DNA of 36,512 nucleotides from Candidatus Hydrogenedentota bacterium (GTDB lineage Bacteria; Hydrogenedentota; Hydrogenedentia; Hydrogenedentales; JAJRTN01), in NCBI GenBank assembly GCA_024278275.1, contig JAJRTN010000134.1, positions 1-36,512 of the forward strand. Reading direction: 5' to 3'. A program made the translations under genes and the position numbers. The notes under the pieces were generated by a model, which was given only the letters and a program-made list of their open reading frames with translations, searched no databases and was not told the DNA's origin. Shown piece after piece: positions 1 through 6,642 of this stretch. How positions within the stretch are numbered: position 1 is the stretch's first letter; every line of letters starts with the position of its first letter.

Positions 1-4
1 CGCA

Positions 5-39
5 TTAAGTATAGCATATGTTATATACGCTATACTTAA
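5..39. repeat. Perfect 11-bp AT-rich inverted repeat
   Basis: TTAAGTATAGC (5-15) and GCTATACTTAA (29-39) are exact reverse complements separated by 13 bases. It is one of the few AT-rich stretches in the window. It lies upstream of the M4 protease reading frame and could be an operator or a recombinase-type site. Function is not known. Confidence 0.6.
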
Positions 40-50
40 AAGTCAAGAAG

Positions 51-71
51 AAAGCCCGGCAAAGCCGGGCA
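51..71. repeat. GC hairpin upstream of the protease
   Basis: GCCCGGC and GCCGGGC pair perfectly around an AAA loop. No T tract follows on the plus strand, so this is not a clear terminator for anything entering from the left. It stands between the AT-rich palindrome and the protease frame. Confidence 0.5.
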
Positions 72-168
72 GATGAAAGGGGTGGCAGTCTCTTGCGGCA
101 GAGGGTTAGCCTAAACTACACTTTGCAAACACCCTCTAAGGTATTTTGGGGCGCCGTCAGAGAACAGC

Positions 169-1623
169 GTGCGCTTGGCTGCGCCGGTTCCCCCCGGAGC
201 GCCTGAGGATGCTGCCCAAGCTTTTCTCGCGCACTATGCGGCCGCCTTCGGGATCTACAGTCCTAAAGTGGCTTTTTCCACCAAACGCATAAAGACCTCC
301 GGGCTGCGGACCTATGTCCACCTCCGCCAGGAATACGCCTCCATTCCCGTGTTCGGCGCGGAAACAATGGTCCAGCTTGACGACCAGAACGGTGTCCAGG
401 CGGTGATTAACGATATTTCCGTGAAAACCGCGCCCTTTGATGCGGGACAAATCCCTTTGAAGCCCACGGTTTACGCTCCCGATGCCGAAGCAAAGGCCCT
501 GGAAAATACTTATCTCCGGATAGCCGAGGAAGCCACAGCAGTGGGGACGGACCTTACGAAGGAGGAACTGTCCTTACTCCAAACCGGCCTCAACGTAGCG
601 TCACCGGGTGAACTCGTCATCTACGACCCGCCCGTCGTGGGGGAAGAAGGGGAACCAGCTTTGGCGTGGATGATGGACATCACCGCTCCCGAACCCTTTC
701 TCTTTGCGGAGAGAATGCTTTTCGATGCTCACACCGGTGACCTGCTGTTCGGCTATTCCCTGATCCATGATGCCAAGTATCGAGACGTGTGTGACTGCGA
801 CAACGCCTCGCTTTGCGTGGGTTTTCATCGCGTGGAAGACAGTCCTCCGCTGAACGAGCCGGATCAGGACAATGCCTACGACATCTTGGGCGCGGTGTAT
901 GACTTTTACAACGATGCCAATTTCGGCTTTCGAGACAGCTATGACGACAACGGAAGCTATATAATAGCCAAAGCAAGGTACTTCAATATCATCGTTTGTG
1001 GAAGCTTGTTCCCTCCCTGCGATAATGCTATGTGGACACTGAATGATCTACTCGTTATAGGTGATGGGCTCGCCGTCGATGACATTTTGGCACATGAGTT
1101 TACCCATGGCGTAACGAACTATGAGTCTGGGTTGGTATATGCCAACGAGTCCGGTGCGATCAACGAATCCTTGTCGGACGTTTTTGGCGAAATCTTCGAT
1201 CTGACCTATGGATCGGATCCCCCCGGTGACCGGTGGTTGATGGGAGAAGATAGCAGATTGGGTGCGTTGCGCGACATGGCGGACCCACCAAGCATGGAAA
1301 CGGTGTTCGGGCCTTACCCGGATCGCTACGATAGCCCAAACTTCTATACCGGGACGGAAGATAAGGGCGGAGTGCATATCAACAGCAGTGTTAACAACAA
1401 GCTTTGTTACTTGCTGGTGGACGGCGATACGTTTCGTGGTCGCACCATCGACGGAATGGGTATTGATCAAGTCGCCGCACTGTACTATGAGTGCCAGGTC
1501 AACCTGTTGGGCGAATCCTCCGACTACTATGATCTCCACGCGGCCCTTACACAGGCCGCCATCAACTTGTCGTGGACAACGACGGAAAAGAGCAACCTGG
1601 AGACAGCTTGCCGGGCCGTCTAA
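169..1623 (+). CDS. M4 family (thermolysin-type) zinc metalloprotease, no signal peptide seen
   Basis: Secreted neutral protease of peptidase family M4. Residues 1-100 look like the FTP/PepSY propeptide (a RQEYASIPVFGAE stretch near residue 55 fits the usual propeptide motif). The catalytic domain follows. Zinc motif H309-E310-F-T-H313 and third ligand E333 have exactly the spacing seen in thermolysin, and H403 in GGVHINS matches the proton-donor His. The start is a GTG with no good Shine-Dalgarno; the frame is open back to a TAA at 112-114 and contains no ATG. No hydrophobic signal sequence is encoded, which is odd for a family that is exported and self-processed, so the 5' end may be lost. 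The TAA at 1621-1623 is followed in the same frame by another 127-codon ORF, so the 3' end may also be interrupted. Family assignment is very secure; whether the gene is functional is doubtful. Confidence 0.9.
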   Translation: MRLAAPVPPGAPEDAAQAFLAHYAAAFGIYSPKVAFSTKRIKTSGLRTYVHLRQEYASIPVFGAETMVQLDDQNGVQAVINDISVKTAPFDAGQIPLKPTVYAPDAEAKALENTYLRIAEEATAVGTDLTKEELSLLQTGLNVASPGELVIYDPPVVGEEGEPALAWMMDITAPEPFLFAERMLFDAHTGDLLFGYSLIHDAKYRDVCDCDNASLCVGFHRVEDSPPLNEPDQDNAYDILGAVYDFYNDANFGFRDSYDDNGSYIIAKARYFNIIVCGSLFPPCDNAMWTLNDLLVIGDGLAVDDILAHEFTHGVTNYESGLVYANESGAINESLSDVFGEIFDLTYGSDPPGDRWLMGEDSRLGALRDMADPPSMETVFGPYPDRYDSPNFYTGTEDKGGVHINSSVNNKLCYLLVDGDTFRGRTIDGMGIDQVAALYYECQVNLLGESSDYYDLHAALTQAAINLSWTTTEKSNLETACRAV

Positions 1624-1641
1624 ATCGTTCCTACCCACGCC

Positions 1642-2025
1642 ATGGTCGTTCGGAATGCAAACGGCGAAACCTTGGTCGAGTTTACGGGATTGGGCGACGT
1701 GATCATGCACGGCGGGCAAGTATATACGCAACAGAACATTACGCCGAGCACTCAGGTGTCGGAGTTCATCATCGGGAACTCGTCCGAATGCCTCCTGTTG
1801 GTCAATTCCCAGACGGGAGACCTCTACATTTCGGGGCGCCTCTACCCTGGCAGGAATACCGGCTCGTTACTTTACCCAGGTACAATGTTCAGGTTCTTGC
1901 ATTTCGATGGGACAACCGGAGGTTTTCTCAACCCCCAACAGTATGATAATTGGCTTCTGGACTTCTGGAATCCCATACTTGCGGGATCCTTGGTGCTCCA
2001 CGGCCAAGTTGTCTCTTTACCGTGA
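1642..2025 (+). CDS. Small beta-repeat protein, possibly severed C-terminal domain of the M4 protease
   Basis: 127 residues in the same frame as the upstream protease, separated from it only by TAA and six sense codons (IVPTHA). It has two copies of a degenerate repeat: VVRNANGE...GDVIMHG near residues 2-24 and FIIGNSSE...GDLYISG near residues 42-65. Each reads as a short V/I-x-N-x-x-G/S strand followed by a G-D-hydrophobic strand. Similar N-x-x-G...G-[ND]-L-x-[LI]-x-G repeats occur in large secreted proteins, which is family-level knowledge rather than a match I could test. There is no signal peptide and no convincing Shine-Dalgarno before ATG 1642, so independent translation looks unlikely. 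A C-terminal appendage of the protease cut off by a nonsense codon is the better explanation. Confidence 0.5.
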   Translation: MVVRNANGETLVEFTGLGDVIMHGGQVYTQQNITPSTQVSEFIIGNSSECLLLVNSQTGDLYISGRLYPGRNTGSLLYPGTMFRFLHFDGTTGGFLNPQQYDNWLLDFWNPILAGSLVLHGQVVSLP

Positions 2026-2103
2026 ACATTCATTGCGTTTGCGACGCTCTGTTTCAGCCAGGGGGAGCAAAACTGGAAGGGTCGACCCAAAAGGATTGAA
2101 ACC

Positions 2104-2262
2104 ATGAAAAAGCATATTAAAAACCTTTCGCGTGCGCCAGTTGCGGCGCCAAAATCAGCTCAGCAAATTGTTATGCCCGACCCTGTTAAGTGTGACCGAT
2201 ATGAACGGCTCTTGGGTTTTGACTTATGCAATTGGTTTCACGGCAAGATCATTGTTGATTAA
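2104..2262 (+). CDS. Small hypothetical protein, 52 aa
   Basis: ATG at 2104 is preceded by AAAAGGA (2089-2095) with an 8-base spacer, the best ribosome-binding site on the plus strand in this part of the window. The product begins MKKHIKNLSRAP, is basic at the N-terminus, has two cysteines and three aromatic residues near the end, and closes with KIIVD. No membrane segment, signal peptide or family is recognised. The N-terminus, with the strong Shine-Dalgarno, could be the start of a longer gene whose remainder has decayed, since the region behind it is filled with repeats. It lies 78 bases after the beta-repeat ORF on the same strand. Confidence 0.4.
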   Translation: MKKHIKNLSRAPVAAPKSAQQIVMPDPVKCDRYERLLGFDLCNWFHGKIIVD

Positions 2263-2310
2263 ACCCCAATGTTGCATAACGTCACGAGTAGCCGTTCCTC
2301 CCGCCCCAAA

Positions 2311-2397
2311 CCGTCATCCCCGCGAATGCGGGGCTCCATCACCTATCCACAGATTTCGTTCCATGGTCGTGGATTCCCGCGTTCGCGGGAATGACGG
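2311..2397. repeat. Dispersed palindromic element, full copy (left and right halves)
   Basis: Left half CCGTCATCCCCGCGAATGCG (2311-2330) and right half CCCGCGTTCGCGGGAATGACGG (2376-2397, 22 bases in total) form an imperfect long inverted repeat. Each half also contains its own small hairpin. Related copies lie at 3733-3768 (left half only) and 29076-29154 (both halves). This resembles the widespread REP/nemis-type intergenic repeats. Confidence 0.7.
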
Positions 2398-2452
2398 TGG
2401 GGGTGCCGGGGGTCTTGCGTTGCCGTTGCGGACCCGTCAAAAGAGAAGCCCC

Positions 2453-2493
2453 CCGTGAACGGCTGCGATTAAACAAGATGTAACCGTTCACGG
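2453..2493. repeat. CCGTGAACGG inverted repeat
   Basis: CCGTGAACGG (2453-2462) and CCGTTCACGG (2484-2493) are perfect complements with 21 bases between. A diverged direct copy of the left arm and spacer (GTGAACGGTTACGACAAGAT) starts at 2777, and another CCGTTCACGG lies at 3605-3614. They form a small dispersed repeat family. Confidence 0.55.
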
Positions 2494-2533
2494 CGTCTTT
2501 GAGGCGCGTTTCGATGGACCATCTCTTATGTGG

Positions 2534-2691
2534 CACAGCCGCCCTCGGCTGTGGAACCCGCAAGGGTTCCATCTCTGTTCCTGCGGCTATTGTGCCGTCT
2601 CCAAGCAACAAACCTTAAGCTCAGGTAAGTCTTTAGGTCCAAATCGGGGCCTGTCGGCCCCACAGCCCCCGGTTCGGGCCGAGTACGGCCC
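2534..2691. repeat. Cluster of four perfect hairpins with tetraloops
   Basis: CACAGCCG/CGGCTGTG (2534-2553), GGAACCC/GGGTTCC (2553-2570), GGGGCC/GGCCCC (2646-2661) and GGGCCG/CGGCCC (2676-2691). All have perfect 6-8 bp stems and 4-base loops, but stem sequences differ. None is followed by a T tract, so they are not ordinary terminators. Confidence 0.6.
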
Positions 2692-2904
2692 ACGGAGGAC
2701 GGCTGTACCACATAAGAGCGCATTGGTGTTTTTATGGTAACGACACAACACCCTTGAAATAGGGGCGTTCCTCGTCGTGAACGGTTACGACAAGATATAT
2801 GTGGACAGCTTCTTTCCTCTCCGCGTTCACCACCAGGGGCGGTGATTTCTCGTTCCCATGCGCCGCGTAGCTTTCCAAACGCCTTCGCGGGAGCCGTGGC
2901 GGGA

Positions 2905-3558
2905 TCAGCGGGCGTCATTCCGCCGCGCCGTAAGGAGGAACAGGGGATACTCCTTATCCTTTATCCCGGCGCGGTCGCGCTTGAGGGTGTGGACGGTGCG
3001 CGTCCGGCATACGGTGAAGCCCAGACCGGTCAACCCTTTCCCCAGGTCTTGGGGATCGAAGCCGGGATGGACCGGCCCCTGGTCCCCTTCATGAAACGTG
3101 CCGTCTTCCAGTTCCAGGTCCGCGATAACCAGCCAACCTCCCGGTGCGCACCACCGGGCAAACTGCTTCAGTTGGGCGTCCACGTCCACCACGTGATGGA
3201 GCACCATGCAGGTGAAGATGAGGTCGAATGCCGCCTCCCCAAAGTCGTCCGCGTCGTCGGAAAGGGCCCGGGGTTCGATGTTCCTGATGCCCGCCTCGCG
3301 AAGGCGCTCTTCCAGTACCGCCAACATGCCCGGCGACGTATCGGCCGCGGTGATGTGTCCCAGTTCGGGCGCCAGGGGAAGGGACACCAACCCCACGCCG
3401 CAGCCGAAATCCAGCGCACCCATCCCGGTGTTCAGGGGCAGATCCTCGGCGATGGCCTCCGCCAGGGTCCGGCCCAGGAGCACCCGCCGGGGCTTGTCGG
3501 CCCAAGTCCTTGCCTCCGCGTCGAAATGGGCGGTCGTGGGTTTATTGCTATTGCTCAT
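2905..3558 (-). CDS. Class I SAM-dependent methyltransferase
   Basis: Small-molecule methyltransferase of the UbiE/Methyltransf_11 type, 217 residues, which is normal for the fold. Motif I is ALDFGCGVGLVSLPLA near residues 48-63, followed by the acidic end of strand 2 in TAADTSPGML, and motif IV-like FDLIFTCMVLHHVVDVD near residues 110-126 with the L-H-H-V typical of these enzymes. A PGGWLVIADLE strand follows. The ATG at 3558 has AAGGAG upstream on the minus strand with about 8 bases of spacing, so the start is secure. No membrane or signal segment, so cytosolic. It stands alone between two repeat-filled spacers, and nothing nearby indicates its substrate. Confidence 0.85.
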   Translation of the reverse strand: MSNSNKPTTAHFDAEARTWADKPRRVLLGRTLAEAIAEDLPLNTGMGALDFGCGVGLVSLPLAPELGHITAADTSPGMLAVLEERLREAGIRNIEPRALSDDADDFGEAAFDLIFTCMVLHHVVDVDAQLKQFARWCAPGGWLVIADLELEDGTFHEGDQGPVHPGFDPQDLGKGLTGLGFTVCRTRTVHTLKRDRAGIKDKEYPLFLLTARRNDAR

Positions 3559-3675
3559 AACGTCTCACTCCTTCTATTCCAAACCGATGACAGCGTGCCG
3601 GTAGCCGTTCACGGGGCCCTCCTAACTCGGCCTGGCCGGAATCGTCTCCACGGAAAACCGCCGTGGTTCCGCAGG

Positions 3676-3731
3676 AAAGTAGAAGAGGCTTCCAGCCTCT
3701 TCAAAAAGCGGCTGGAAGCCGCTTCTACTTT
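3676..3731. repeat. 22-bp inverted repeat with GGCTTCCAGCC core
   Basis: Arms 3676-3697 and 3710-3731 pair over 22 bases with one mismatch. The core GGCTTCCAGCC/GGCTGGAAGCC is flanked by AAAGTAGAAG/CTTCTACTTT. It directly abuts the next repeat at 3733. Confidence 0.7.
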
Positions 3732-3732
3732 A

Positions 3733-3768
3733 CCGTCATCCCCGCGAAGGCGGGGCTCCATGATCATG
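3733..3768. repeat. Dispersed palindromic element, left half only
   Basis: CCGTCATCCCCGCGAAGGCG starts at 3733 and continues GGGCTCCATGATCATG. It matches the left half of the element at 2311 (CCCCGC-GAAG-GCGGGG hairpin). The right half is absent. A weaker copy of the same opening begins at 3944. Confidence 0.65.
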
Positions 3769-3770
3769 TA

Positions 3771-3823
3771 TCCGCAGATTGCGCAGATGAACGCAGATTC
3801 TCTCGTTCCCACGCAGGGCGTAG
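3771..3823. repeat. CGCAGAT words and TCTCGTTCCCACGC word
   Basis: Two CGCAGAT words (3773-3779 and 3782-3788) plus a third at 3792-3798 precede TCTCGTTCCCACGCAGGGCG at 3801-3820. The latter with its following TAG matches 2848-2870 at 19 of 23 positions. Both are intergenic words rather than coding. Confidence 0.5.
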
Positions 3824-3830
3824 CGGGTAG

Positions 3831-3934
3831 GGACAAGCTCCCGCTTGTCCGTTGACCGAAGCGGGCTGCGCTTTACCATGGAGCGCCCTGCTGGCGCGGG
3901 ACACGTGTCGCCAACAGGCATGCGGGAGCATGCC
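3831..3934. repeat. Two perfect tetraloop hairpins
   Basis: GGACAAGC-TCCC-GCTTGTCC (3831-3850) and GGCATGC-GGGA-GCATGCC (3917-3934) have the same design as the hairpins at 2534-2691: perfect stems of 7-8 bp and loops of exactly 4 bases. Confidence 0.6.
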
Positions 3935-3985
3935 CCTACCGTCCGTCATCCCCCGCGCAAGGGCCTGTCGATTTAGTCGTGAGCG

Positions 3986-4001
3986 CCTACCCATGGGTAG
4001 G
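3986..4001. repeat. 16-bp perfect palindrome
   Basis: CCTACCCATGGGTAGG is its own reverse complement. It lies about 65 bases beyond the stop of the sulfatase on the minus strand. No T tract follows on either strand, so a terminator role is unproven. Confidence 0.5.
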
Positions 4002-4067
4002 AATCTGTTCTTGGTTGTGTTCATTTCAGGTCCACAGGGGTGGGCGGATGTGTCCTGATTCCTCGCG

Positions 4068-5468
4068 TCAGTAGGGCCAGGTCTTCGCTTTCGGACGCTC
4101 CATGGCGATGAGGCGACGCAAGAGCAAGCGGCGCATCTCGGCGAGGTCGTCCTTGTAGGCCGGGTCCTCCGCCACGTTGTGGTATTCCATGGGGTCTTTC
4201 TCCAGGTCGAAAAGCATCTCCTTGCCGTCGGCCTCGGAGACGTAGCGGAAGCCGGGGGCACGGAGGGCCTTCCAACCGGTGTATTCGGTCAGGCCCAGCC
4301 CGTCGTCTTCGATGGTGTCGTGGGCGAGGCCGGGGGCCAGGCACGTTCCTTGCAGGCTACGCGGCACGGGCAGTCCCGCGCAGGTCAACACGGTGGGCGC
4401 CACGTCCACGTCCTCGACGATGCTGGTCACGGTTTGGCCGGGTGCTTCGATGCCCTCGGGATAGCGGATGATGAGGGGCACGCGGCTGATGCAGTCCGGT
4501 CCCCAGTGGCCCTTGCCGTAGCGCAGGTGTTCGCCGAGCCATTCGCCGTGGTCCGACGTGAAGACGACGACCGTGTTGCCGGCGATGCCCAGTTCATCGA
4601 GCTTGTCCAGGATACGGCCCACATGGTGATCCACCTCGGACACCATGGCGTAGTAGCCATGACAGACCGAGCGCAGTTCGTCGTCGGAAAAGTGGCCTTC
4701 CTTGCGCTGTGCGTCCAATTCCGGCGGAAAGGCGGGCAGGGGCATGTCGGCGGGATCGTAGAGGTCGAGACACCACTGCGGCGCAATCCACGGGGAATGG
4801 GGCGAGTAAAACCCGGAGAAGAGGAAGAAGGGGTCGTCGCGGTGCGCGTCGAGATAGTCCAGCGTCCGCTCCGCCACGAAAGCCGAATGGGTCACGTCGT
4901 CACGGCACGGATACACCTGGGCGCGGTTGGGGTTCCGCTCCTTCGGATGGACGATGGGATCGTCAAATTGCAGGAGCCGCTGCCAATACTCCGTGACCGG
5001 CGGCAGGCCCACGCTGATCTTATCCAGTTCTTCCGGGGCTTTGCGCCGCACCCACGCGCGGTAGTCATCCTCGTAGCAGCCCGGCTCATCGGAGATCTCC
5101 AGGTGGTCGAAGCCGTAGGCCGGATGCGGGTCGCGGTGATCACGGTTGGCGTGGGGCAGGAAATGGAGCTTGCCGATGCAGCCGGTGGCGTAGCCCTGCC
5201 GCTTGAGCAGGTGTTGAAGACACACCGTATCCTCGGGAACCGGGACCGCCATATGCTGCATGCCCAGGGTCGAGCAGTACTGTCCCGTGAGCAGGCTGAT
5301 GCGGCTGGGCATGCACACCGGGTTCTGGGCGATGCAGCAGTTGAAATTGACGCCCTCCCGCGCCAGGCGATCCAGGTTGGGCGTTTGAATGACCCCGTTC
5401 CCGTTCGCGCCCAGCGCGTCCCAGCGTTGCTGATCCGTGTGAATGATGAGAATGTTCGGTTTTTTCAC
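4068..5468 (-). CDS. Type I sulfatase (formylglycine-dependent)
   Basis: Hydrolyses sulfate esters, probably from sulfated sugars. Signature CMPSRISLLTG places the cysteine to be converted to formylglycine at Cys52; the second sulfatase signature GYATGCIGKLHF lies at residues 92-103. Calcium ligands D12-Q13 open the protein in HTDQQRWD, and FTSDHGEWLGEH near residue 300 supplies the other metal-binding residues. Length 466 is normal. There is no signal peptide, so the enzyme is predicted cytosolic, unlike most polysaccharide sulfatases. The start is GTG at 5468 with GGGGAG upstream. The stop of the URO-D-like gene lies 40 bases upstream on the same strand, so they are probably co-transcribed. 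A maturation enzyme (anSME or FGE) must be supplied from elsewhere. Confidence 0.93.
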   Translation of the reverse strand: MKKPNILIIHTDQQRWDALGANGNGVIQTPNLDRLAREGVNFNCCIAQNPVCMPSRISLLTGQYCSTLGMQHMAVPVPEDTVCLQHLLKRQGYATGCIGKLHFLPHANRDHRDPHPAYGFDHLEISDEPGCYEDDYRAWVRRKAPEELDKISVGLPPVTEYWQRLLQFDDPIVHPKERNPNRAQVYPCRDDVTHSAFVAERTLDYLDAHRDDPFFLFSGFYSPHSPWIAPQWCLDLYDPADMPLPAFPPELDAQRKEGHFSDDELRSVCHGYYAMVSEVDHHVGRILDKLDELGIAGNTVVVFTSDHGEWLGEHLRYGKGHWGPDCISRVPLIIRYPEGIEAPGQTVTSIVEDVDVAPTVLTCAGLPVPRSLQGTCLAPGLAHDTIEDDGLGLTEYTGWKALRAPGFRYVSEADGKEMLFDLEKDPMEYHNVAEDPAYKDDLAEMRRLLLRRLIAMERPKAKTWPY

Positions 5469-5508
5469 GAGACAACTCCCCGGTCATGATAATTGCCCAC
5501 GCGCGCTT

Positions 5509-6618
5509 TTAGTATACGCACGTTTTCACGGCGTCCGCGAAGGCCTGGATGTTTTCGGGATTTCCCTCGAAAAAATGGTCCGACGGGCAGCAGATGAAGC
5601 CCGCGTGGTCCCGGGTCGCCTCAAAGAGGTCGAAGACCTGTTTCCGGGCGTTCTCGGGCGTGCCGTGCTCGAAGCCCTGGTTCTGGTCGAAACCGCCGAT
5701 GAAGAAGAGCTTGTCACCCACGCGGCGGCTCGCTTCCGCCAGGTCGCAGTCGCCGCCCATGGAGGGCGGCGTCATGGTCTCCAGGCCGTCGGCGCCGGTG
5801 CGGACCACGAGGTCGAGCATGGGCATGAGTCCGCCGCAGAGGTGGTAAACGATCTTCACGCTGGCGGCGTGGAGGGCCTCGTTCTGGCGCTGGTCGTAGG
5901 GCAGACAGAATTCCTCGAAGAGCGCCGGGCTGATGACGGTGGAGGAGCCCGCGCCGCCGCCCACCTCCACCATGTCCGCAGGGATGCCCTTCCACATCTC
6001 GGTGACGCGCAAGGTCTTGCGCACCATGCGTTCGAGCATGTGGTGGAGCACGTCGGGCCTGGTCATGGCCAGCATGATGGCCGGCTCCGTATCGCAGAGA
6101 ACGCACAGGCTCTGCCACGGGCTGCCCTGGCCGAAGCTGTAGGGGTGGGCGCGGATGATACCCTTCTCGCCCAGGCGGTCTTTCACGGCCTGAATGGGCG
6201 CGAAGTCCGCCGCAACCGGCAACGGCACGAACTCGTCCCACAGGGCGAAGTCCTCCTCCGTCTTGATGAGCGGCTCCGTTATCCACGGGGTGACGGGATT
6301 CTCCGCGCCCGCGGTCCGCAGCGTGCCCTTCGGCGTGGTGATGATTTCTTCCCACAGGTGGTTGCCGTCGCGGTCCGTGCCCAGGTCGCGGCGCTCAATC
6401 CGCCACTTCTCCTGGTCCCTGGGATCGTAGGCATAGGCGGGGGACACGTAGATAGCGTAATCCATGCCGAACTTCGCATAGGCCTGCCACCAGTCCATGC
6501 CGTCAAGCCAGGTGTCCAGGTAGTATTGCATCCAACCATGGACCTGACACGGAAGGCGGTCGGGCCGTTCGTTGTTCAAGGCGCAAAGCATGCGTTCCCG
6601 CGAGGTCATGGTGGCCAT
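5509..6618 (-). CDS. Uroporphyrinogen decarboxylase (URO-D) family protein, methyltransferase-like
   Basis: 369 residues of the URO-D superfamily, closest in style to the MtaA/CmuA cobalamin methyltransferases rather than to true HemE. The zinc-site motif HLCGG puts ligands at His259 and Cys261, with a further candidate Cys343 or Cys344 in FICCPSDH. The end pattern (CCPSDHFFEGNPENIQAF) is typical of this group. Likely acts in the cytosol moving a methyl group between a methylated substrate and a corrinoid; the substrate is not apparent. ATG at 6618 has a strong AAGGAGG with 8-base spacing. It is followed after 40 bases by the sulfatase gene and preceded by a broken ferredoxin gene, which suggests a former methyltransfer cassette. 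Confidence 0.9.
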   Translation of the reverse strand: MATMTSRERMLCALNNERPDRLPCQVHGWMQYYLDTWLDGMDWWQAYAKFGMDYAIYVSPAYAYDPRDQEKWRIERRDLGTDRDGNHLWEEIITTPKGTLRTAGAENPVTPWITEPLIKTEEDFALWDEFVPLPVAADFAPIQAVKDRLGEKGIIRAHPYSFGQGSPWQSLCVLCDTEPAIMLAMTRPDVLHHMLERMVRKTLRVTEMWKGIPADMVEVGGGAGSSTVISPALFEEFCLPYDQRQNEALHAASVKIVYHLCGGLMPMLDLVVRTGADGLETMTPPSMGGDCDLAEASRRVGDKLFFIGGFDQNQGFEHGTPENARKQVFDLFEATRDHAGFICCPSDHFFEGNPENIQAFADAVKTCVY

Positions 6619-6642
6619 GGTCGAATCCTCCTTGTTTTCCGC

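Larger units (their letters stand above)
2263..2904. other. Repeat-rich spacer without a recognisable gene
   Basis: No ORF here resembles a protein. The stretch holds one full copy of the GCGAA palindromic element, a pair of CCGTGAACGG arms, at least four short perfect hairpins with 4-base loops, and a TCTCGTTCCCATGC word (from 2848) that recurs at 3801. ORFs across it simply translate the repeats. Confidence 0.7.

Noticed and set aside
5-39. XerCD dif site
   Set aside because: The spacer is 13 bases rather than the usual 6-8, and the arms do not resemble known XerC/XerD binding sites.
18-206. 62-codon ORF at the left edge as a possible signal peptide of the protease
   Set aside because: It is in another frame than the protease and is basic rather than hydrophobic, so it does not look like a severed signal sequence.
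1621-1623. Recoding of TAA as an amino acid
   Set aside because: TAA ends several intact genes here, and the special amino acids selenocysteine and pyrrolysine use TGA and TAG, so mutation or error is the simpler reading.
2132-2458. 108-codon ORF
   Set aside because: Its second half merely translates the GCGAA palindromic repeat, and no protein-like motif is present.
3609-3921. Minus-strand ORFs reading ICVHLRNLRIHDHG
   Set aside because: This is the translation of dispersed intergenic repeats, not a gene.
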